NCBI GenBank assembly: GCA_012845835.1
Contig: JABAKD010000020.1
Coordinates: 12,763,488-12,827,487, forward strand
Direction of reading: 5' to 3'
Length of the DNA stretch: 64,000 nt
Source: Undaria pinnatifida
Lineage: Eukaryota; Sar; Phaeophyceae; Laminariales; Alariaceae
This document shows positions 44,649 to 55,670 of this stretch, piece by piece (position 1 is the stretch's first letter; the number at the start of each line of letters is the position of its first letter). The translations under genes were made by a program, and so were the position numbers. Under the pieces are notes generated by a model. The model was not told where the DNA came from, ran no database searches, and saw only the letters and a program-made list of their open reading frames with translations.

Positions 44649-44660
44649 CTCCCTCGCATC
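44649..44660. repeat. right 12-bp target site duplication
   Basis: CTCCCTCGCATC, the exact copy of 43618..43629. Confidence 0.9.
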
Positions 44661-45380
44661 CCATGTTACTTTGAAGGCGGCTGCGGTTTCCGCGGACTCG
44701 CACCAACCGAGTTCGTGTGTGCGGCGTGGTGGGGGTGGCACCTGTTTCGCTACTGCATCAAGAACGACTTTGGCAAAGGATTCGGCCATCTCGGAGATAC
44801 TATTGGGCTGGGAGTGTAAGGAAGAAAGCTTGGAGAGGATCTGCTCAACTACTCACTGTCTGCAATTTCCGTCGAATCTAGACTTGTGCCGATAGAAAGG
44901 CCGGATTTGGTTTTTCGTTCGCACGTGTCTGTTGGGTGCGAAACGACCGCTGAGGCGAACCATCGCGTATACGGTGATATGGTCTGAGTCCGCCTTGGCT
45001 GGGGGCGGAGGCTGGGGGTGTAACCTTTACATCATACACGCGAGATCGGTGTGCTTGTCGGGTTAGGATGTAGTCAATCCATTTTTGGAATTATGGCTGC
45101 TGATGCTATTGAACGTATGAGATACTCCACCCTTCCGTGTGCTAAAAAACGTTTTCGTGAGAGCGAGCTTGTTATCTTTAGCAAATATCAACAGGCGTTC
45201 GCCGTTTGTTGAGCTCATCCCGTCCGTACGCTCCAATCACCTGACCGTCACCACACCCTTCCATCATTTTCCCAGTCCGCGCGTTTGCATCTATCAGTAC
45301 GAACAAACATTCTTCAGTTGGTATCTGTTCAACGATGTGTCCCAATTTCTTCCATTATTCCTCTTCCAGGTGCGAAAGTT
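44661..45380 (-). pseudogene. LINE-2 endonuclease C-terminal half and linker
   Basis: On minus: WKKLGHIVEQIPTEE and CLFVLIDANARTGKM (45265..45300 region; the GDFNA-like motif of APE endonucleases), then LLIFAKDNKLALTKTFF, a frame change, YILTRQAHRSRVYD, another change, and DSDHITVYAMVRL (44971..44991 region), the terminal SDH motif. The linker continues through NSISEMAESFAKVVLDAVAK to VTWDARE at the insertion. APE endonucleases nick target DNA to prime reverse transcription. The N-terminal half with its first catalytic residues is missing, and there are several frameshifts and stops. Confidence 0.78.
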
Positions 45381-47045
45381 ACCTACCAGTCTCGTGCCGC
45401 AAGGGCTATTGGATTGTTGTTGGGCACCTAGAAGTACGTCGCTGTCGTTTTCATTTGTAGAGAGCTGTGTGCTTTCACGCGCAAGCTCGTCTTCTTGGCT
45501 TGCGTCTACCCTGCGCTTGGGAGAAGCAGTACAACGACTTAAAAATTGCAACCCTTGGAGCTAACGAACTGACGTCAACGGGAAATTAATTTCCACCCCC
45601 TCCGTCTCTGGGACTGGTGCTTATTGTTTTAGCCTTCGCCGTCTCTAACCCAGCGCTGGGTGAACACCGCGCCAACGATGCCGATGGCGTGGCTCGTGCC
45701 CTGCTGCTGTCCTCGTGGTGCAGCTTTCGAGCAAATGATTCTTCCTAAACTCACTCCTGGGCGGGGACGTCGACGGCAACGGTGGTAATTATTATGGCCT
45801 CCAATATCTATCTATGACCGATTCCCGAAGGGTTAGACCGTGCTATAATGCTACGCCTACCTCGAAATGTTCTCCAGCAGCCATCGCCCGCTGCTTTAGT
45901 CGATAAGTGCCGATACTGTTGTAATACCTCCACGGGTCTTCCAGCGAAGGGTGAGTCGCACACCTCAACCTGTTCGGTTCGTGTGGGAGTTCGCAGGGAG
46001 GTGAAGTCGTCACCGCGCAGTAATCCCCATGCATTACCTCATTCTGTGCGCAGAATCTGATTCACCGGTAAAGCGCAGTGGGGGAGAGACGAGGATGGGG
46101 TCGAGAAGCCGGCGCGTCGCGTTGTCACCGGTTTTACATTTCCAACATTTTAATGGTTGCGTAGACAACATGTCTTCTTACTGGTTATAACCTAAGAGCC
46201 ATGACTGGGGTGTCTGGATGCGAGAAGGCCCACGGCAAGGGCTGGGAGGTACAAGGACGTCGAGTTCCCCTTTCGTACATCCCGTTGGTGAGGTGCGGCA
46301 GAACAATCTGTGTCTACTCGTGGAAAAGTGTGGCGTGCTTGGTCATTGCTCACTAATCCGCGTTGGCATCCACGTCTTTCTTTTTGTAATAGTTTTAGGT
46401 GTGGCACGTGCAAGAGGTCACGCATATAGTAATGGTGCGAACGGCCCCCACGGATACTCTAGCTTTGCCGAATGCTTCGTGGGAGGGGAGGGGGAGGATG
46501 TGGGGGTGTTGGCGAGTGGAGGGGTGGGCAAGGGTTCGTTCTTGTGGTCCTGGAAAACGCTGAAGTTCACCTACGCTGTACTCAAGTTACGCCGGCATTC
46601 ACGTTAGGCCCGCACACCAACGCTTTCGGCCGCTTCTCACTGTGATCTTCCGACGCTTTCCAGGTCTTCCGTGCATTCGTAGACCTTGCATTTTGGGTGA
46701 CCTATGTTGTTGCAGCCATCGACCACGGCGGCCTTCATGGTGCGCGCTTCCCCGCTCACCTCTACAGCGCGCCTGCAAACGTCACAGGCGTGTCTGGGCC
46801 AAGGAGTCCTGGTCCAGAAATTGGTGAGCAGTTCCGCCATCGTGGACCTACGAGCTGCCAAGTGATGGGCCCCCTGATGGTCGCCGACAACGTCCATGAA
46901 CTTGACTTCCTGGGGGTCCTCCGCCACGAGGTGGCACCCCTCAGGTGGGACCCACACCCACGGACCTTGTCGCAAAGATGTTGTATGACGTAATGGTGCA
47001 AGCGGACGGGTTGTTGCTGATTCAGGACTCACTTTGGACCTATTT
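45381..47045. other. no gene recognised
   Basis: ORFs 46218..46607 plus and 46637..47062 minus are the longest; neither has a motif I can name. One short minus frame (MRDLLHVPHLKLL near 46.4 kb) faintly recalls the copia protease-integrase linker but has no supporting neighbours. Confidence 0.35.
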
Positions 47046-47951
47046 CCTTCATGCCTATTCACCCCGTACTCTGCGCTGGCGTCTGTTATTCATATGTATT
47101 GACTTCGTCTACGTATTGCTGATAGATGCGGAAGGTGGTATACGTTAGGAACGTTTTGTGTCATTTGTCTCATTCCCTTTTTCCCACTGCCGGATGTGGC
47201 CGTTGCTTAGGCTGCTGCGGTGCGGCGTTATTGGTTGCGGGTATGAAGCGTTACGAGGGGCAAGGAGGGGGGGGGGGTGAGGAAGTCTTCGTCATGAGTT
47301 CATGGCGTACACTGGATCGGATCCTATCCTGTTGTTGATGCTTTGAAGTAGTGGGAAATGACCGGCTGATCATGTCATGTCTATTCGCCGTCTGCCAGAT
47401 GTTTGTGGTGGATGTGGGTGTGGGAGGTGGGGGTCGGGAGGGTGTTGAGCCATTACTCATGAGCGTGTAGCTTTCCCTGGAATAGGTACCGTCCTCGTTT
47501 TGGTGCCCGTTGTCAAAGAGCAAAAAATGACCGGCGGGTGCTGCCATTGTGTTGTTCATTCGCCAACACCCTGTCGCCGACACCTTTGTGTCGCGGGGAA
47601 GGTGGATTGGGGGCTTGGTTATTTTCCTTGTAGCGAAGTCGTCCACAAGGATTAAGGGCGTTTCGGGGTACATAGTAATACGGGGTATGTGGCTATGCGT
47701 GGTTGTGGACAAAAAAGGCTGGTGAAAGCTGCGGGTGGCGTAAAGGCCTTCATGCCTATTCACCCCGTACTCTGGGCTGGCGTCTGTTATTCGTATGCAT
47801 TGACTTCGTCACCGTATTGCTGATAGATATCGAAGGTGGTTTACGTTAGGAAGGTTTTGTGTTACTTGTCTCATTCCCTTTCCCCCCTGCCAGATGTGGC
47901 CGTTGCTTAGGCTGCTGCGGTGCGGCGTTATTGGTTACGGATATGAAGCGT
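47046..47951. mobile_element. 906-bp unit with ~205-bp terminal direct repeats (TRIM-like?)
   Basis: 47046..47251 and 47747..47951 are direct repeats with few differences (CCTTCATGCCTATTCACCCC ... TATGAAGCGT). They bracket 495 bp that has no coding signature. Minus ORFs at both repeats begin with the same MNRHEG because of the repeat. The size and build fit a terminal-repeat retrotransposon in miniature; a plain segmental duplication is equally possible. No primer site or target duplication was confirmed. Confidence 0.45.
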
Positions 47952-48495
47952 GTCGTGAACCCTAGGGTTAGCGTCATGGCGTCGGCTCTCTCTACCTGTA
48001 GCCTCTACTGAACCCGTGCAATCTGCTGCTTGTTCGTTGGGAACTGGATGACGTAGTCTGATGTTGATGTTTTCAGGTCTCGCTTGCAACAGCGCTAGGT
48101 TTTGTGTGGGTGTATTGTGGTGTCGGGGGGGGGCGTACGGACTCGTGCACGGTGGGAAGGGGTGGCGTTGTTCCCCCGCCTCCCACACCGCTTCATGCCC
48201 GTGAGTAAGGGCTTGCTCGTAAAGTTGTATTGTCTCGCGATGGATGCATGTTATTGACTTCCTTTGACATTCTCCCGCGTAGGAAACATCCATGGAATTT
48301 GAAGGCTTACATAGTACAAAGCACTCACGGTCGGGAGCGCCGGGGGTCGGCCTTTTTCTGTGTTTCGCCACGAACAATGAGGAACCTATCGACGGCCACC
48401 ACTTACACTCAACTCTAAGGAACGACACCTCCATCATGGCGTAAGCCGACTACCGCCAGTAAAAGGCTACGGGATAGCTGCGTGGAAGGAAGTTA
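47952..48495 (-). other. unassigned 169-codon ORF region
   Basis: 47928..48437 minus is open, with several Cys and His residues but no spaced zinc motif. No family is recognised and splice context is lacking. It may be chance. Confidence 0.25.
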
Positions 48496-49183
48496 ATTTC
48501 GACGAAAGCCGACTACCGCAAAAGCTTCGGTGAAGGCAATTTATTTCGACGAAAGCGGCCGTGAAAGCTTCCTTGAAAGCTTCCGTGGAAGCAAACTTAC
48601 GTCAGTGAAAGCTTTCGTGAAAGCTTCCGTGGAAGGAAAGTTACTTCCGTGAACGTTTCCGCAAAAGCTTTCGTGAAAGCAAATTTGCTTCCACGAGAGC
48701 TTCCTTGAAAATCACGAAAGCCTTCAAGGAACGTGGAATCAGTTTACTTCCATGAAAGCTTCCGTGGAAGTTACTTCCGTGGCAGCTTTCATGGAAGCTT
48801 CCGTGGAAGTTGCTTCCGTGGAAGCTTTCGTGAAAGCTTTCAAGAAAGCTCCCGTGGAAGTTGCTTCCGTGGAAGCTTTCATGGAAGCTTCCGTGGAAGA
48901 TGCTTCCGTGGAAGCTTTCATGGAACCTTCCGTGGAAGATGCTTCCGTGGAAGCTTCCGTGAAAGCTTCCGTGGAAGATGCTTCCGTGGAAGCTTCCGTG
49001 GAAGCTTTCATGGAAGTTTCCGTGGAAGTAGCTTCCGTGGAAGCTTCCATGGAAGCTTCTGTGGAAGTTGCTTCCGTGGAAGCTTCTGTGGAAGCTTTCA
49101 TGGAAGTTTCCGTGGAAGTTACTTCCGTGGAAGCTTCCATGGAAGCTTTCACGAGCTTCCACCAAAAATGAAGATAGTGCAGG
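48496..49183. repeat. array D of the 12-bp CCGTGG-type repeat
   Basis: About 670 bp of TTCCGTGGAAGC units with CCATGG and AAGCTT variants, most regular from 48.76 to 49.15 kb. It ends CACCAAAAATGAAGATAGTGCAGG, matching the end of array A. Open frames on both strands (Gly/Ser/Phe or Val/Glu/Ala repeats) are artefacts of the 12-bp period. Confidence 0.88.
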
Positions 49184-49782
49184 TTGCCCGGTTCACGCCA
49201 CCAGCCATCGTTCTGTGAATTCGACAAAATTGGGGTCGATTCTCATCTTTGCAAGCTGCGTGCTACATCTAATTTTGTAAATACTTTTTTCTCATCATCC
49301 CTATTGTTACAGGGCATATCATGGGTCGACGCTGGTGGGCCGTCCCATCATTTTTTCATGTAGTGGGCCGCGGCCCGGCCCGACCCGGCCCGACCCGGCC
49401 CATGACATTCGCAACGAAGATCATGGGACACGGGCTGTATATGGGCCGGCCCGACATCTCGGTGAGCTGGCCCGTGGATTTGAAGAGCCGGCCCACGTGT
49501 GTAGATGTGGGCGCCGTTAAAAAATCTACGGGTTAAACAGGTTATTGGAAACCCAGCAGGTGTGTGCGAGTAAACGGTTTTTGAAAAAAAACGCGGTTTA
49601 TATTGCTGGTTTTAACCGGTTGACCGAAACCCGGATAAAACCGGAAAAAACTCCGGATAAAGCCGGAAAGCCAGAAAATATCGGCAAAATCGGACAATTT
49701 CTTCACTGCTTATTTACCGCACACAACCATCACCAGTATGTACTACTATTCATAACAGAATACACACGACAGCAGTATTTAT
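49184..49782. other. no gene; short GC repeats
   Basis: CGGCCCGACCCGGCCCGACC at 49.37-49.40 kb and a worn repeat end (CTCATCTTTGCAAGCTGCGT) at 49.24-49.26 kb, related to the arms of the TIR family. Nothing else is seen. Confidence 0.4.
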
Positions 49783-50460
49783 CATCAAAAATGAAATACA
49801 CTCCAGCTGTGAGATCGAATATTTTGTCGAAACTCATATTTGCAAACTGTGTGTGATACTTCGATCGCGCGTATTACGAGTTGTGTGTCCTCATTCAGGA
49901 TATAGGTCGGCGACTCCCCTTACAACTACAGTGTATCTATCAGGGTCAACAGGGTGATGTTAGGCAGTCTGTGCGCGGAAACTATAAAACCCGTTTCTGA
50001 GGGGGACAAAATCTGACAGCTGTGGAAGGAAATGCATCCGTTTATCAAGTGAATCCTGTAAGGCGAATAACCGGTGAGGGGAGGGCGGAGTTTTGAAGGA
50101 CGTGGAGGCCTGGTTTTTGATCAAAAGGGAGCGGGGTTGGAGGGGGGGGGGAAAGGCAAGGGGGGGTGGGGGGGCAGCTCAATTTGTGCGTGGAAACTAT
50201 CATGGGGGGGGGAGGGGGGTTGGGGTGGGGGTGGGGCGGGTGGGGCAGCTCAATCTGTGCGTGGAAACTATGCATCCTTTTAAGGGGTTGAATGTGACGG
50301 TTTTGGAAAGAATGCACCAGTTTATCATGTATATCCTGTAAGTCGTACAATCAGTGAGTAGATGGCGGAGTGTTTGAGGGGGTGGGGGTGGGATGGGGTG
50401 GGGGGAGTGGGGAGGTGGGGGGTGGGGGAGGGGGGGGGGGGGGGGAAGGTGGGAAGGGCT
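49783..50460. mobile_element. left part of TIR element family with G-tracts
   Basis: The left arm from about 49783 (ATCAAAAATGAAATACACTCC) through GGGTCAACAGGG is close to the type copy. It is followed by the GATCAAAAGGGAGC centre and G-rich runs at 50.14-50.24 and 50.38-50.45 kb. The right arm is missing. Confidence 0.7.
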
Positions 50461-51042
50461 TTATTATAGCATCATGCATATCATACGTATACACACACGT
50501 GGTCAGTCGTCAGTCATCGTTTGTTGTTGTTGTAGTCAGTAGACTATAGAATTAGACTCTAGACTTGCAAAAAAGGGGTGATGTAATTCAAGGGTACGCG
50601 TGGTAATGGTCGGGTCTGGAAAATGTGGTCGGGTCGAGAACGCGGGTCGGGACGGGAACGGGAATCCCGAGTGTATTTCGTTCCTGACCGCGACTCCCCG
50701 ACCCCTTCCCGATCTTGGCCTCTGTTCCCGCAGTCTACCGTCCCGACTTACGGCATCTTTTTCGCACCCCAACTGTTTCCCGTCCCGCCGCAAGATGTAT
50801 TCACGACTTTTCCCGCCCCGCCGTCCGCCCAGTTGTTCTCATCCCATCCCGACGTTCGCACACAGTCTTTCCCATCCCGTAACTCACTCAAGTGGCAGAT
50901 GTTCCCATCCCATTTACCATCGGTTGTATATTTTTCCCATCATATAATTGATGCAACTAGTTGGATTGTTCCTATTTTGACTGATCAACTTTGGATGCAA
51001 CAGCTGCAGCAGTGGTAGTAGTCCGTTTAATTTTTTGTTTTT
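50461..51042. other. no gene recognised
   Basis: A pyrimidine-rich block (50.69-50.94 kb) gives open frames with Pro and Ser but no motif. Confidence 0.4.
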
Positions 51043-51827
51043 TTGGGCGGGGACACAGAGTGTCCCTTGCAGGTCTGTCAATTGAGCAGGTCGTCGGAGA
51101 GTACTCGCTTTCTTAGTCTTCGCGAAGACGTAGCTTTGTTCGATTCCACCAGAGCCCCGGATGGCTTCTGAGATCCGAGGCACGTGCCTCCGATATATTT
51201 CCTGACTATCCCGAATATAAAACGCCAACATTATCATACGAAACCCATCCACATTATCTCAATACGGAAAATTACAGGCCTCTTGAGGCCATACCTTAAC
51301 ACTAGCCCACCCTGATGAGCCGCATGTGCAGAAATATGGAAGATTCGGGGAAACTCCGGTTCTACGAACTGAACTATGAGTCGAAGATGCGGCTCCTCGA
51401 AATCCACTCCCACACCTCTAGCGGTCTACCTATTGAGCCAGGAACACGCGAAGAAAAACAGTCGAAGGAAACGCAGACCCTACAACAAGGCAAAAGCTAG
51501 CCATCGAAAACCTCTCGCGTACCGCCGGTGTGGCGGGCGGGGGCAGAAAATGCTCCAGAACCTGCCGCATACCGCCGATGCGGCGGGGGGGGACAGGAGA
51601 GGCTCTACGGCAAATCAACCACAGAAAAGGTACTATGGCGAGGCGGGCCCTCGTCGATATGGAGGGGAACACAGGCGTTAACACAACGGAGAAGTCACGC
51701 GAAAAACCTCCCGCGAGCCATCGGCATGGCGGAGGGTTAGACGAAGAAACGACAAATACCCGGGATGGAAGGTGGCTGCACCTACAGTCCCGCGAAGGGG
51801 AAAAACATTTAGCCGAACAAACAAAGT
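51043..51827 (-). repeat. LTR-like repeat, left (3' side of element)
   Basis: It shares GGGGACACAGAGTGTCCC, CAGAGCCCCGGAT, GATTCGGGGAAACTCCG and CGCAGACCCTACAACAAGGC, in order, with 62743..63457. The pol stop codon at 52205 lies about 380 bp to the right; that strip may be 3' UTR or further LTR. Exact ends are not certain. Confidence 0.65.
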
Positions 51828-52204
51828 AGAACAAATACAGCACACAAAGAAAATAAAAGACGACACACAGGCTCGTACATAGCCCTGTACCACGTTACGC
51901 GCGAACAGGGTGCCCAGGTCGCCCCCCGGCTCTGGGCTGAGGAGGGCGTCGGCAGGACGATATTAAACAACGACGAAAAAGCGACAGCCCTGTGCCTCAG
52001 ATAGCGGCGTTTTACCCGAACCCCGGCCCGGCACTGAGCAGGGGATTCGGCAGGACGAAAAGCAAAAACGAAAATGGAAAGAACCGCCCCAAAACCAGAC
52101 CAAGACTCTCAGAACACTACACACAACCCAAAGACAAAGGCTCAAACGTCATAAGGTACCCAAACGAAATGGAGAACTATCGAGGAGCGGTGGCGACTTA
52201 AAAG

Positions 52205-54276
52205 TCAACTGTCCACGGCCGCGCCTCGAAATTGATCTACGTGGCGTTGGATCTCCCGAGGAAACGCGCTGGCGATGTGAACTTGCAGGCACCAAGAGTC
52301 TCGTACGGCTCCCGTTGAAGTCGTGTAGCGCGCCGGGGGAAGAGGAAGTTTAATCGGTCCCAGGTCGTCCAGAAAGCGGACCAGGTATACCTTGTCCTCG
52401 GTAGTGTTCGCGCTGATTTTCCAAGCCACCATAACCCATCGTCTCCCGTGTATCAGAGAGGAAGTACCGTGTCGTGGTAGCGACGGAGTCAATCGGCGCG
52501 GGGAACACAAGCGTAGCCCGGTGCTAGGAAATGTTCCCCGTTGTTGCGGGAGAGCTCGCGCTGTGCCGCCCCGATCCGCATTCGGCGGTAGAGGCGGTTG
52601 TTTTAGCGGTGCTGGCCCGGGGTTCCGGCCCAATAACGCAAGATGTGGGGGTGGGAGAGGTAGAGGTCCATCTCCCGCTCCCAGGAAGGTTCGGAGAGTC
52701 CCGCCCAGTGCGTCTTCTATAGCACCGCGATGACGCCACCTCGCCCCCGTACCGGTGATCTGCTCCACCTCCAGCCGTTGGGGGGGGGTCAAAACGACGT
52801 CTTGGGTGACGTGGTACGGCGGAGACTTGGAAAAATTGTTGAGCACGTACTGCGTCAGCCCCGCCGGTAGGTATTTGGGCATGTCCCCGCTGCCATGGGG
52901 GTTGGCGCAGGATTTGCAGCGCTCGATGGCCCCACGCCGACGAGTGTCCGAACCGGGAAGGTCGGAACGGAGGTCCAAATAGAGGAGGTTGCTCCCGAGC
53001 GGCGAACTGTCCGGGGTCTCGGCGACGGCGCAGGGACCGAATGCCAGGATTTTGTGCGGGCCCGTCCAGTTAAGCGCGAGTTTAGCCTTGAGTACCTTGG
53101 CGTCGGTGTTCGCCTTTACACCCTGGCGGATGGTGGAGGAAGAGTTGTACACCCATGCCCAACCACCCGTATCGAAGTTAGGTCCTGGACGCAGCACGTC
53201 GGCGATGGTGGATTTTCTGCGGTTAACACGAGAATCGCTGAGGGTGTGGTGTGCACGGACAATGTCGTTCGCACGTTTTTGCTGTTCGGTGGCCAAGTGG
53301 CAATAGGCCAGGTGATCGCGGGCTAGACTCTGGTGTCCCACGACGCCAGTGCGGTCGAAAACCGTCAGGGGAAGCCGTGGGGGTCTGCCCATGTGGACCT
53401 CGTTAGGCGCCAGACCCGTCGCCGCGCTGACGGAATTGTTCTAAGCGAATTCCACATGGGACAAATGCAAGTCCCAATCGTCTTGTCGCTCGTTGACGAC
53501 CATAGCCAGCATTTGGATCTTAGTGTGGTTTACCCGCCCAACGTCCCCGTTACAGTTGGGATGATAGAAGCCTGTAGAAAGCTTGTGCACACCCTACAGC
53601 TGATATACAGCTTGTGAAAGCTTGGAGCAGAACTGCGGGCCGTTGTCCGAGAGTATGGTGCACGGGCACCCCCACAAGGAGATGTATTGGTTCACCAGGA
53701 TATTGACTGTACCCTCCACGGTGAACTCAGCGGCAGTGACGGGGAACATGTCGGCCCGACGACTGAAGAGATCGGTGAACTGCAGGATGTAGGTGTTGCC
53801 TCGTGGTGTGACTGGGAGGGGGGCGAAGTAGTCAACACTGACGGCGACACCTGGACCTTCCGGTAGAGGCATTGAGATGATTGGCCAGCGAATAGTCAGC
53901 CGTGGGGTTTTCCGCACTTGGCACTTCAAGCATTGGCGAAGCCACCACCAGGTGCACACATTCATGCCGATCCACCAATAAACCGCTCCAGCATGCACAA
54001 CGTGCGCGTGGTGCCAAGGTGACAAGAGGCCGTCGAGTGACAAGCTTGCATGATCCAAGGGCGCATGAGCAGCGAAACGTAGATGCGAACTGGCTCGTCG
54101 TTTACCAGGCAAGCAGCTCGCCCCACAGAGTTGGGTTTGTCAGGCCTTGTAGGCGACAGTGTCGGGTTCCGGACGAGTAGGACGATGTCGTCGTCGGTTG
54201 TATGTAGTCGACCCTTACCCGCCAGCTCTTGGATGTCTGAGAGGGATGGACGCTTGTGCGAGGGGTAGCACACCAA
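52205..54276 (-). pseudogene. pol: gypsy integrase with long C-terminal tail
   Basis: The HHCC zinc region is split by a frameshift near 54.0 kb: CHSTASCHLGTTRTL in one frame, then WWWLRQCLKCQVRKT in the next. The core follows: SVDYFAPLPV and LQFTDLFSRRADMFPV (first Asp), ILSDNGPQF (second Asp), then a TAG at 53594, then YHPNCNGDVGRVNHT, where the third catalytic residue, Glu in the usual V-E-R, is Gly (codon GGG at 53537..53539). A further TAG at 53441..53443 stands where EFAYNNS would be expected. The tail has a GPY/F-like module (LNWTGPHKILAFGPC) and ends with KVYLVRFLDDLGPIKL, in the position of a chromodomain. Integrase joins cDNA to the genome; this copy is dead by stops and by loss of the Glu. 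Confidence 0.83.
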
Positions 54277-54752
54277 ACAGTCGGGTGGCAGGACGGACGG
54301 CCGGCCGATAGAGATGTAACGTATCGTTGTGTGGCACGTCGGCTCAGCGTGCTGCTCTCGCTTTCATTCGGCATGCCAATAACGCGCGACGGAATCTGCG
54401 AACCGCAATTCAGCAGCGTCGTCGAGGGCATCCGACCTTGTAGGTGCATTCGGCGTGTCACCAGGCAAGACGTAAGCCGTAGGAGAGGAGTTGCCATAGG
54501 CCCTGCGTGGTCGTGGTTGGACGGAAGTGGCACCGTGCGGACCGGTAGGTCGGTAAGATTAGGGGTCGCGGCGGCGGGTGGAGCCGGCCACGGCCGTCGG
54601 GCTCGCGGCCGAGTTATAACTCGCCTGGAAGATATCCGAGAGACCCCGCCGGGCCCGAAGCCATGGTCGACAGCAGGGCGTGCCTTACCAGCTGGCGCTG
54701 CTGAACGCCGGCGCGTCCGAGTGGAGATGCGGTCTGAAAAAAGCGTCATCGT

Positions 54753-55270
54753 CTAGGGCGCCGGAGAGCCAGGCGAGGTAGAGATGGACACGGTCGGACC
54801 CGTGGGCTCGACCGAGTCAGTCCCTTGTACCGAGCTCCGGGAAGGAGTCGGTGGGACGACTGACGTCGTGGCAGCCGGGGCTTCTGCGGAGGCCTCGCTG
54901 ACCGCGGTGGGTACAGCGGAAACCGAAGCGAAATCGTAGTCGGCTGCACGCAAAACCCCCCCGCGGCCGGGAGAGCTATCGACGGTGGCGGCGGATGCAG
55001 AAACACGACCGGCGAGTCTCGTGGAGGGAGAAGGAAGGCAATCAAGTCTCATACGTAGCCCGTGTGTGCGAGAATCGCAAAAATCGGCAAAGGTGAGAGG
55101 GAGCCCACCCAAGGCCTTATTTTCGGTGCGGGGCATTAGCCCACCCAAGCCTTCACCCGGAATCGGAGAGGGAGGAGTGTGCAGCCCGCAAGCCCTTATG
55201 AGGTATATGCCACCATTCTCAACAAGGGTGAGACTCGTCGAACCATTGCGGTCGTGTTCCGTGGCAGGCT
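54753..55270 (-). other. RNase H-integrase linker, Pro/Ser/Ala-rich
   Basis: An open minus frame continuing from the RNase H end, with no domain recognised: GGIYLIRACGLHTPP, then low-complexity Ala/Ser/Pro. 54277-54752 continues in other frames without motif. Confidence 0.45.
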
Positions 55271-55670
55271 CCGGCAAGCGAGACAGGAAGTCGGCGTTGC
55301 CGTTCGTGCTTCCTTTTCGATATTCGAGGGTGTAGTCGAATGCGGTGAGGAACTCTAGAGCCATCTCTGGACTCGGGCGTTATGGTCCCCCACCTTGCCT
55401 ATGCTTTCCAGAGCCTTGTAGTCTGAGAATAAACGGAACTTGGTGCCCCAAAGGTAGCCGCGGAGGCGTTTTGAGAGCCCAGACGATGCTTCCAGCCTCC
55501 AAGTCAAGAGGAGTCCAATGACGTGCTGAGTCGGGCGTAGCTCGGCTGATGTGCGCGATGGGCTTTATGGAGCCGTCCGTTTACTCCTGTTCAAGAGCGG
55601 CGCCGAACCCGTCGATGCAGGCGTCGTAATACACGTGAAACGGGCATGTGCCGTCGGCAACGGCGTCCCA
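55271..55670 (-). pseudogene. pol: gypsy RNase H
   Basis: FHVYYDACIDGFGAALEQE carries the first catalytic Asp. A TAA at 55581..55583 interrupts, then TDGSIKPIAHISR and LDLEAGSIVWALK with the conserved Glu. After a frameshift, RLFSDYKALESIGKV gives the next Asp, and FDYTLEYRKGSTNGNADFL with LSRLP the last. RNase H removes the RNA template during cDNA synthesis. It is inactive as it stands. Confidence 0.8.

Larger units (their letters stand above)
41450..45380 (-). mobile_element. LINE-2: non-LTR retrotransposon with APE endonuclease and RT
   Basis: Minus-strand order: C-terminal half of an APE-type endonuclease (about 44.95-45.37 kb), linker (44.66-44.95 kb), the 43.63-44.65 kb insertion, then linker, RT and C-terminal domain (41.6-43.62 kb). 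It is related to LINE-1 (shared [41 protein letters not shown]) but keeps more of the 5' part. It seems 5'-truncated near 45.38 kb. Its 3' UTR may run to about 40.85 kb. Confidence 0.82.

Noticed and set aside
46192-46425. Copia-like protease/integrase linker (MRDLLHVPHLKLL)
   Set aside because: The similarity is a few residues, with no neighbouring copia domains.
52392-53326. Plus-strand ORFs opposite the integrase
   Set aside because: The minus strand carries recognisable integrase motifs; the plus frames are GC-rich shadows.
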